Origin: an uncultured Flavobacteriales bacterium
GTDB lineage: Bacteria > Bacteroidota > Bacteroidia > Flavobacteriales_D > Crocinitomicaceae
DNA length: 8,893 bases
Direction: 5' to 3'
Assembly (NCBI GenBank): GCA_905479845.1
Contig: CAJQOB010000141.1
Span: 1-8,893 of the forward strand
A program made the translations under genes and the position numbers. The notes under the pieces are model-generated. The model was not told where the DNA came from and did no database searches. It saw only the letters and a program-made list of their open reading frames with translations. The first letter of the stretch is position 1. Each line of letters begins with the position of its first letter. This document shows, in pieces, positions 1 through 5,009 of this stretch.

Positions 1-1
1 C

Positions 2-253
2 GTCATTCTTAAAGATGTTGGAATAATCAAAAGAGCGATTCTTGCAATAGGTCAACAGGATGTACATTTTTCCGGCTTGTCACCGAAAGGAGAGATAAAA
101 ATACTAGGTGGAAGTAGCGACCATTTGCTCATTGATCCTAAACAAAGCAAATTGACTGTTGGCAGTGAAGTACGCTTTAATCTCAATTACTCAGCACTGC
201 TCTCGCTAATGACATCTCCCTACGTTCATAAAACAATTATCCCCATTAAATGA
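2..253 (+). CDS. Alanine/ornithine racemase family PLP enzyme, C-terminal fragment
   Basis: This is the last 83 codons of a gene whose start lies outside the window. The reading frame is open from base 2 and stops with TGA at 251-253. The visible protein contains GGSSDHLLID, followed by a segment with VGSEVRFNLNYSALL and TSPYVHK near the end. From memory of the family, this is the typical end of the predicted amino acid racemases (COG3457; alanine/ornithine racemase type, fold III PLP enzymes), which interconvert L- and D-amino acids in the cytoplasm. The PLP lysine and N-terminal barrel are not in view, so substrate cannot be judged. Its stop overlaps the next gene's start (ATGA), which implies one mRNA and translational coupling with the D,D-dipeptidase. 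A related PLP racemase of another subgroup is the main alternative. Confidence 0.75.
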   Translation, partial: VILKDVGIIKRAILAIGQQDVHFSGLSPKGEIKILGGSSDHLLIDPKQSKLTVGSEVRFNLNYSALLSLMTSPYVHKTIIPIK

Positions 254-927
254 ATACAAAAGCATATTGTACATCCGTTGAAATCAAAGATCGATTACAC
301 AAAGAACTTGCTGAAGATTGCCTCATTTTTGAAAATGATTCTCCCTTAGTTAGCTTAAAAGATGTAGACTTCCCATTAATCTATGAGCCTTCTATCATGG
401 AGAACTATCAGTATCTGGTACGAGAAGAGTTGTACGACAAAATTCGAAGAATAAGCGAAAAACTAGGTCAAGAGAATAAAACACTGGTCATTCGATCGGC
501 TTGGCGTTCATTTCGACATCAGCGTATGCTTTGGGAACAAACCATTCTTCGAATACAACAAGATTTCCCCGATAAATCGTCGAACGACATTAAATCGATT
601 ACATCGAATTTTATCGCTCCTCCAAACAAATCCACGCATGCAACAGGAGGAGCCATTGATGCTCTGATTCAAGATAATGACACGAAACAGATATTAGATT
701 TTGGAACTAACCAAGGTCTTCATATTGAATTAAACGAAAAATGCTATCCCTACCATCCTGAAATGAGCGATCGGATAATGGAAAATAGAAATTTATTGAT
801 CGGACTTTTTGAACAAGAAGATTTCGTGTGCGATCTCAAAGAATATTGGCACTTTGATTATGGCAATGTGGGCTGGGCTGTTGAAAAAGGAAAAGATTAT
901 GCAGTTTTCGGAGTTGTAAAAGCTTGA
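250..927 (+). CDS. D-Ala-D-Ala dipeptidase, VanX/DdpX family (peptidase M15D)
   Basis: A 225-residue zinc dipeptidase expected to hydrolyse D-alanyl-D-alanine and related D,D-dipeptides in the cytoplasm. No signal peptide is visible. The two family signatures are present: STHATGGAID at 128-137 gives zinc ligands H130 and D137, and EYWHFDYGN at 198-206 gives the catalytic base E198 and third zinc ligand H201. The arginine of the SAWRSF segment (R86 is my choice) matches the VanX transition-state arginine. Length is close to VanX (about 200 residues). The start is the ATG inside the ATGA overlap with the upstream racemase, so the two are very probably translated together. The pair points to use or recycling of D-amino acids from peptidoglycan or from peptides. 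No VanH/VanA-type ligase is in view, so a resistance role is not supported. The reading frame is intact. Confidence 0.9.
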   Translation: MNTKAYCTSVEIKDRLHKELAEDCLIFENDSPLVSLKDVDFPLIYEPSIMENYQYLVREELYDKIRRISEKLGQENKTLVIRSAWRSFRHQRMLWEQTILRIQQDFPDKSSNDIKSITSNFIAPPNKSTHATGGAIDALIQDNDTKQILDFGTNQGLHIELNEKCYPYHPEMSDRIMENRNLLIGLFEQEDFVCDLKEYWHFDYGNVGWAVEKGKDYAVFGVVKA

Positions 928-939
928 AACAATTCAAGC
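922..939 (+). terminator. Hairpin spanning the dipeptidase stop codon
   Basis: A perfect 7-bp inverted repeat, GCTTGAA / TTCAAGC, with loop ACAA. The TGA stop at 925-927 lies in the left arm. No U-tract follows. It sits 14 bases before a second hairpin and shares the TTGAA/TTCAA text with it, so the two can pair in alternative ways. It probably takes part in 3'-end formation or mRNA protection for the racemase-dipeptidase operon. That role is inferred only from position and symmetry. Confidence 0.45.
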
Positions 940-953
940 AGGAAATTAAATCT

Positions 954-977
954 ATTTCAAAACAATCGTTTTGAAGT
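954..977 (+). terminator. Probable terminator hairpin after the racemase-dipeptidase operon
   Basis: A perfect 8-bp arm pair, TTCAAAAC / GTTTTGAA, with loop AATC, extended to about 10 bp by T-G and A-T pairs at the base. It begins 26 bases after the dipeptidase stop. The stem is AT-rich and no run of U follows directly, so it is not a textbook intrinsic terminator. Position and perfect symmetry still make it the best candidate for the operon's 3' end. Confidence 0.5.
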
Positions 978-1055
978 TAAGTATTTATAGCATCCTAGAG
1001 GTTTCTGATTCCCAAAAATCAGACGTGTTCGTTGAGTAGACTTTGATTATAAAAC

Positions 1056-1105
1056 GGACACTGTGTTAAGATCAAATTTTAAAAGAATGAATTAACACGC
1101 AGTCC
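1056..1105. repeat. Imperfect long inverted repeat
   Basis: The outer arms GGAC (1056-1059) and GTCC (1102-1105) and the inner arms GTGTTAA (1063-1069) and TTAACAC (1092-1098) are perfectly complementary. They are separated by a 3-by-3 internal loop and enclose a 22-base AU-rich loop. The structure could fold in RNA as an 11-bp interrupted stem, or serve as a spaced DNA site. It lies between the operon hairpins and the orphan terminator, so it may be part of the same transcript as the latter. Function unknown. Confidence 0.4.
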
Positions 1106-1137
1106 TAAAACCCACAATAGATAAAAACGAACTCTCA

Positions 1138-1155
1138 TTAACATTCGTTAACATT
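1138..1155. repeat. Direct repeat TTAACATT x2, 10-bp spacing
   Basis: TTAACATT occurs at 1138-1145 and again at 1148-1155, one helical turn apart. A 10-bp spacing would place two copies of a protein site on the same DNA face. In AT-rich DNA this can also arise by chance, and no gene starts close downstream. Confidence 0.3.
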
Positions 1156-1246
1156 TCAAAAAATCTCTACACTTCCCTGTTGACGACGACTAACTCCATT
1201 TTCACTTCAAAAATTGCGGTTCGACTTTTGACCCTGCCGGTTCACT

Positions 1247-1280
1247 AAAAAGCTTCAATTTCGATTCGAGCTTTTTTTTT
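1247..1280 (+). terminator. Intrinsic terminator with no assigned gene
   Basis: Arms AAAAAGCT (1247-1254) and AGCTTTTT (1269-1276) pair over 8 bp, with a possible T-G pair inside, and the sequence runs into nine T residues (1272-1280). This is a standard rho-independent form for transcription on the + strand. The nearest upstream coding gene ends 320 bases earlier and already has its own hairpins. The terminator therefore probably ends a separate, non-coding transcript. Confidence 0.65.
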
Positions 1281-1649
1281 GTTTTATACATTTCTCACAT
1301 TGATTTTAGTCACTATCTTCCCTTCTATGGATTTAGATGGATTGGGAAATGATTTAATTCCACCAATGAGGCTAGAGAGAAGAAAAAGAATGAAGGTGTG
1401 GGGTGAAAGAATTAGAGTTTATTCCTTGTTTTAAATATAGTGGTATTACAACGATCATTTATATCAAAAAAGTATATATCGTCAATTCTCTATACTAGAT
1501 GCCAGTCCCCATAATCGCACCTGCACACCATACTTGCTTCGAGAAATCATTTTTGGATTCACAAATCTATTTTTAACTTCGCCGAAACGGCAACCTCGGT
1601 AAAGATTCATTCCTTGCCTAACTAAGTGTCGTGTATGTAATTTTAAATC

Positions 1650-2240
1650 ATGAAAATTTTAGCATTCATATTGCCTTTTATTTTTGTCGGTCCGGCCTAT
1701 TGTCAACAAAATGACGGGGCTACAAATGTTAATGTGTTTGTAGGTGCTGGCTACCCTGAAATGTTTCATGGAGGAATTAGAGTCGATCATAAGCAGTGGC
1801 ATTTTGATGCTAGTAGTGGCACAACATTTCGAGAGAAAGAATTTACTCTGAACGGAAATGCTGCTTTACACTTAGGAAAAAAACGAAGTGAATTTTCCGC
1901 TCAAAAACCTTGGTACACGAGTCTTGGAATGTCATATGTGCAATGGACAGAGCTGGGATCTAATGATTCCACCAATGTTTCAATTGTCACTCCTGGGTCC
2001 TCTACGGAAACACAGCAAGGAACACAAGAAATACAAGCATTAGGTAAACGGACGTATATAAATGGAAGATTCGGTAGAGATTTTAGAATAAACAACCGAT
2101 TCAATCTGAGTCTGTCTTTAGGCTTGGGAGTAATCGCATACGAGAAAGTACATTATTACGTTGGAGGACCAGGTATCTGGGAAGGGCTTAGGCTACCTAT
2201 CATTCCGTCAGGACAATTTTCTTTTCAATTCAAACTTTGA
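1650..2240 (+). CDS. Secreted beta-barrel-like protein of unknown function
   Basis: A 196-residue protein that I cannot assign to a named family. The N-terminus is a clear Sec signal peptide: K2, a hydrophobic core at 3-13 and a likely cut near AYC/QQ at 16-19. The mature part alternates hydrophobic and polar residues in several strand-like stretches: 26-35, 41-57, 65-76, 88-100, 134-147, 150-162 and the C-terminal FSFQFKL. Short Gly/Asn/Asp turns separate them. This, together with an aromatic-rich C-terminus, fits a small outer-membrane beta-barrel of about eight strands, but no motif proves it. A Ser/Thr/Gln-rich segment at 104-126 looks like an exposed loop. It stands alone: the upstream gap is long and the DUF3050 gene starts 80 bases later. 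No Shine-Dalgarno is visible, as is normal in this phylum. Confidence 0.7.
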   Translation: MKILAFILPFIFVGPAYCQQNDGATNVNVFVGAGYPEMFHGGIRVDHKQWHFDASSGTTFREKEFTLNGNAALHLGKKRSEFSAQKPWYTSLGMSYVQWTELGSNDSTNVSIVTPGSSTETQQGTQEIQALGKRTYINGRFGRDFRINNRFNLSLSLGLGVIAYEKVHYYVGGPGIWEGLRLPIIPSGQFSFQFKL

Positions 2241-2320
2241 AAAAACGAAGGAGAACAACGCCCAAAAAACAACCATAGTAGAAACCCACACGTTTCTTAT
2301 CTAAGATACGGTACATATAG

Positions 2321-3082
2321 ATGAATCAAATTGAATCAATAGAAAACAGTATAAAAGGAATGCGACATTCCCTTCGTAACCATCCTCTTTATGATAGCAT
2401 TAAAGAAGTTGATGATGTTCGCATATTTATGGAGAATCATGTATATGCAGTATGGGATTTTATGTCATTACTTAAAGCACTCCAACAAGAGTTGACAACT
2501 GTTAGTGTGCCATGGACCCCATCAAAACAACCTATTCTTGCTCGGTTTATTAATGAAATAGTTCATGGAGAAGAAAGTGATCTCAACGAGTTGGGAGAGC
2601 CAATGAGTCATTTTGAGATGTACTTGGATGCCATGAATGAAGTTGGAGCGAGCACTGCTAAAATAGAACATTTCATAAGGCTAGTTGAATCGAATTCCCC
2701 TGTGGGCTTTTCACTAAAGGAGATGAGATTGCACAATGCTGTACAGGACTTTGTTAATTATACTTTCTCTCTAATAGAAACACAAAAACTACATATCATA
2801 GCGGCATCTTTCACTTTTGGCAGAGAAGATGTTATTCCTGACATGTTTCTGGAAATAATTGAGAAATCGCGCATAGAGGGTCATCATTACAGTAAATTGA
2901 AATATTATCTCGAAAGACACATTGAACTAGATGGGGACCAACACGGACCCTTATCTCTTCAAATGGTTGAGCATTTATGTGGAAACGATGAATCAAAATG
3001 GTCTGAAGTTGAGACTGTGGCCAAACAATCTTTGCAAAAGCGGATCAACTTGTGGGATGCCATCAATGAACTGATTTTTTAA
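2321..3082 (+). CDS. DUF3050 family protein (heme-oxygenase-like helical fold)
   Basis: A 253-residue, mostly helical cytoplasmic protein. I recognise the DUF3050 pattern: HPLY at 21-24, FMENHVYAVWDFMSLLKALQ at 36-55, EIVHGEESD at 79-87, SHFEMYLDAM at 96-105, FTFGRED at 164-170 followed by IPDMF, and YYLERHIELDGDQHGP at 195-210. The biochemical role is unknown. As far as I recall, the family is placed with the heme-oxygenase-like fold, and several relatives of that fold are non-heme iron enzymes. The strongly conserved acids and histidines (E38, H40, E84, E85, H97, E99, H200, D204, H208) would suit a metal site, but this is inference. Length is complete and the frame intact. It begins 80 bases after the beta-barrel-like gene and ends 72 bases before the broken Crp/Fnr gene. 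Nothing in the context reveals its substrate. Confidence 0.8.
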   Translation: MNQIESIENSIKGMRHSLRNHPLYDSIKEVDDVRIFMENHVYAVWDFMSLLKALQQELTTVSVPWTPSKQPILARFINEIVHGEESDLNELGEPMSHFEMYLDAMNEVGASTAKIEHFIRLVESNSPVGFSLKEMRLHNAVQDFVNYTFSLIETQKLHIIAASFTFGREDVIPDMFLEIIEKSRIEGHHYSKLKYYLERHIELDGDQHGPLSLQMVEHLCGNDESKWSEVETVAKQSLQKRINLWDAINELIF

Positions 3083-3154
3083 AACGAAAAGGATGCAACA
3101 CGGCAACTAAGTAATATTAAACCTTAGACACCAACCATAATTGCACGTTAGAAG

Positions 3155-3716
3155 ATGAAAGAATTTCTATCCCAAATACACGCAGTAGAAGATTCTATTC
3201 TTGAAGAATATCTTTCTTTTTGGACAGAGCACTCAGTTCCAAAAAACACAATCATGACGTGTGAAGGGGATACAGAACAGTATATGTATTTCGTACTTGA
3301 GGGAGTTCAAAAATCTTACTATTAGAATGAAGGTAAAGAGTCTGTCATTGCCTTTACCTATTCCCCCTTCTTTTTCTGGAATTCCTCAATCCTTTTTGAA
3401 TCAATCACCCTCTAACTATTTTTTGACAACAATTACGAATAGTAAATTCCTGCGTATTTCATTTAAGAGACACCAAGATTTAATGGCAAAGCACAGATCG
3501 ATTGAAACCTTGTTTAGAAAAGCAACGGAGATTTTGCTAATTGACACATTAAATCGGTATTATGAGTTAATGGCATTTGATATAGAAACTAGGTTCAGAA
3601 AGTTCACAACAAGAAGTCCACATTTACTGAAAATAGCATCACAAAAAGACATTGCATCTTATCTCAGAATGGACCCAACCAATCTTAGTAAATTACTTGG
3701 AACTGTGAAAATTTAA
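3155..3716 (+). pseudogene. Crp/Fnr family transcription regulator, broken by a stop and a frameshift
   Basis: Two reading frames together rebuild a short Bacteroidota-type Crp/Fnr regulator of about 187 residues. The first part starts at ATG 3155 (MKEFLSQIHAVEDS...) and reads the start of the cyclic-nucleotide-binding-like domain, with EGDTEQYMYFVLEG at 37-50, then meets TAG at 3323-3325 (codon 57). The same frame continues with NEGKESVIAFTY up to about 3361. The protein then resumes one base further on as PPSFSGIPQSFL, through RISFKRHQDLM, to the helix-turn-helix SQKDIASYLRMDPTNLSKLL and a normal end at 3714-3716. The shift lies at T3362 or in the following run of five C (3363-3367). Two independent lesions make a sequencing error unlikely. 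Such regulators often control the adjacent gene, here the alpha/beta hydrolase. Confidence 0.85.
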
Positions 3717-3718
3717 AA

Positions 3719-3736
3719 TCTTGGTTTATACCAAGA
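3719..3736. repeat. Inverted repeat right after the Crp/Fnr pseudogene
   Basis: TCTTGGT (3719-3725) and ACCAAGA (3730-3736) form a perfect 7-bp stem around the loop TTAT, starting two bases after the stop codon at 3714-3716. No U-tract follows. It could be a weak 3' hairpin of the regulator gene, or an operator in front of the hydrolase, whose start is 67 bases further on. Confidence 0.45.
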
Positions 3737-3803
3737 ATGGATTGATTGCATTGCGTGATCTTTGTTTCGAAATAAGAATGAAACATATTTAACACGATCA
3801 ACA

Positions 3804-4673
3804 ATGAGTTTATCAATACAATCACAGCAATGGTTAGACACCGCTCTATATCCCTTCGAAAACAGGTTTATCTCCCTAGGTGCAGGACAAATGCATTATG
3901 TAGATGAAGGAGAAGGAGATATCATTTTATTTGTTCACGGTACTCCAGCCTGGTCCTTTCTTTATAGAGAACATATAGCTGAACTTTCAAAAAATTATAG
4001 ATGCATCGCAATCGACCATATCGGTTTTGGATTATCCGAAAAGCCTGAAGCATTTGATGAAAAACCTGAATCCCATTCATTCAACTTAACTGAATTTATA
4101 GAGAAGCTCGACCTAAAAAAAATAACTATTGCTGTTCACGATTTTGGAGGACCAATAGGCCTTTCTTCGGCAATTCAGGTTCACGATAGAATCAAACAAG
4201 TTGTAATGTTTAATACATGGCTTTGGGAAACAAAAACCAACCCTGAAGCGCAGAAAGTGGATAACATAATCAATAGTGGCATTGCTAAGTTTCTTTACCT
4301 AAGAATGAATTTTTCACCGAAGTATCTACTTAAAAAAGGCTTTCACGAAAAGAAAAATCTATCTAAAAAAACTCATGAGCATTACATTAAACCTTTTCCT
4401 AATAAATCTTCAAGGGCTTCATTATTGAACCTTGGAAAATCATTGGTTGGATCGTCTGATTTTTATCAAGAACAGTGGCTAAGTTTAGACCGTTTAGAAC
4501 AAAAGCCTTGGCTTATTCTTTGGGGTACCAAGGATGAATTTATCACAACTAAATACTTGGATAAATGGAAGAAACGATTGCCTAATGCGCCAGTTAGAGA
4601 GTATGCTTGTGGGCATTTCCAAAAAAAGAGATTAACAAAACTAGTAGAAGGGGGAGTGCGAGTTTCATGGTAA
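3804..4673 (+). CDS. Haloalkane-dehalogenase-like alpha/beta hydrolase
   Basis: A 289-residue alpha/beta-hydrolase, cytoplasmic, no signal peptide. Family marks in order: HYVDEGEG at 31-38, oxyanion-region HGTPAWSFLYRE at 45-56, DHIGFGLSEKP at 71-81, nucleophile elbow VHDFGGP with D113 at 111-117, a cap domain at about 139-215 including SLVGSSD, acid D244 in WGTKDEF, and base H271 in CGHF. An Asp nucleophile with HGTPxWSF places it with haloalkane dehalogenases and close hydrolases. However, the positions that hold the halide in characterised enzymes (Asn or Glu after HG; Trp after the nucleophile) are T47 and F114, so dehalogenation is uncertain. I chose ATG 3804 over TTG 3762 because the 14 extra residues do not resemble the family. 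The C-terminus (QKKRLTKLVEGGVRVSW) lacks the usual QEE after GHF and ends abruptly. The dead Crp/Fnr gene lies just upstream. Confidence 0.85.
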   Translation: MSLSIQSQQWLDTALYPFENRFISLGAGQMHYVDEGEGDIILFVHGTPAWSFLYREHIAELSKNYRCIAIDHIGFGLSEKPEAFDEKPESHSFNLTEFIEKLDLKKITIAVHDFGGPIGLSSAIQVHDRIKQVVMFNTWLWETKTNPEAQKVDNIINSGIAKFLYLRMNFSPKYLLKKGFHEKKNLSKKTHEHYIKPFPNKSSRASLLNLGKSLVGSSDFYQEQWLSLDRLEQKPWLILWGTKDEFITTKYLDKWKKRLPNAPVREYACGHFQKKRLTKLVEGGVRVSW

Positions 4674-5009
4674 TTACTTTCGTTATTATCCAAACGGAAG
4701 TGATATGCGCAAATCTATCTCTGAGAAAGGAAAAATCATCACGTCAAGGGGTGAGTCCGATTCACGGCTAGGGGTGAAATCGCATATTTTCATGAAAAAC
4801 CCAAATCCAATAACTCTCACACGTCGATACTGTCACCGCCCTTCTATTATAAGGCTTTCAAGTGTTTTTCTAGTCCTTGATACAAGTCATTTCACGGCAC
4901 TAGTACTCGAAACATCGATTTCTTTCCAAGATAAGCTGGTCTTCGGTCGTTTTATATTTTGCTTTATTCGTCTTCTCTTGTATTTTAGTAATCGAATCCT
5001 TGCAATTAT
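4674..5009. other. 336-bp gap upstream of the TPR-HTH gene pair
   Basis: I see no convincing gene here. An open frame at 4705-5013 has no recognisable family and an odd composition: basic at the start, then a T-rich, hydrophobic tail that follows from the pyrimidine-rich DNA. The left part holds two copies of AGGGGTGA around a shared hairpin arm (4747-4778). TTCACGGC occurs at 4761-4768 and again at 4891-4898. The promoter of the TPR-HTH pair must be here or further upstream, but no TTG / TAnnTTTG pair at the right spacing stands out; TATATTTTG (4953-4961) is the nearest -7-like text. Confidence 0.5.
4747..4778 (+). repeat. Two AGGGGTGA copies flanking a shared hairpin arm
   Basis: AGGGGTGA is present at 4747-4754 and 4770-4777. 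TTCAC (4761-4765) lies between them. It can pair through TCAC with the upstream GTGA (loop of about seven bases) or through all five bases with the downstream GTGAA (loop of eight). The two hairpins exclude each other. Stems are only 4-5 bp, so this is suggestive at best. Confidence 0.3.

Larger units (their letters stand above)
928..1649. other. 722-bp gap without a convincing protein gene
   Basis: I see no protein gene here; the longest open stretch I noticed is about 35 codons (1327-1434) with no recognisable family. The left half holds the operon hairpins, an imperfect inverted repeat (1056-1105), a direct repeat (1138-1155), tRNA-3'-end-like text around 1213-1245 and an intrinsic terminator (1247-1280). 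The right half (1281-1649) is AT-rich and unstructured apart from a 4-bp hairpin GCCG AAA CGGC near 1581-1591. It presumably contains the promoter of the downstream secreted protein, but I could not identify a convincing Bacteroidota promoter (TTG, about 19 bases, TAnnTTTG). A terminator with no gene in front of it suggests an untranslated RNA or the remnant of one. Confidence 0.6.

Noticed and set aside
1170..1250. Intact tRNA gene
   Set aside because: The 5' acceptor strand, D-arm and anticodon arm are missing and the T-stem does not close. Kept only as a possible remnant.
1327..1434. Small 35-codon open frame in the long gap
   Set aside because: Highly basic, purine-driven composition, no family resemblance and no start signals. 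Too short to support as a gene.
1614..1645. Possible promoter: TTG at 1614-1616 and TAATTTTA at 1638-1645 before the beta-barrel-like gene
   Set aside because: The -7-like part is only four bases from the ATG and lacks the final G, so it would leave almost no leader.
2298..2308. Palindrome TATCT-A-AGATA upstream of the DUF3050 gene
   Set aside because: Only 5-bp arms in AT-rich DNA. It is expected by chance, and no matching copy was seen elsewhere in the window.
3261..3362. First part of the open frame at 3261-3716 as a separate protein start
   Set aside because: Up to about 3362 this frame is a shadow; the true Crp/Fnr coding text there is in the neighbouring frame that begins at 3155.
3762..3803. 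TTG start giving a 303-residue hydrolase
   Set aside because: The extra 14 residues are unlike the family's N-terminus. ATG 3804 gives the usual start shortly before the YPFE segment.
4640..4800. Text reading HGNYFRYYPNGS in another frame, resembling a MORN-type YYPNG motif
   Set aside because: A single short match after a stop codon, with no repeat of the motif. Not enough to call a gene fragment.
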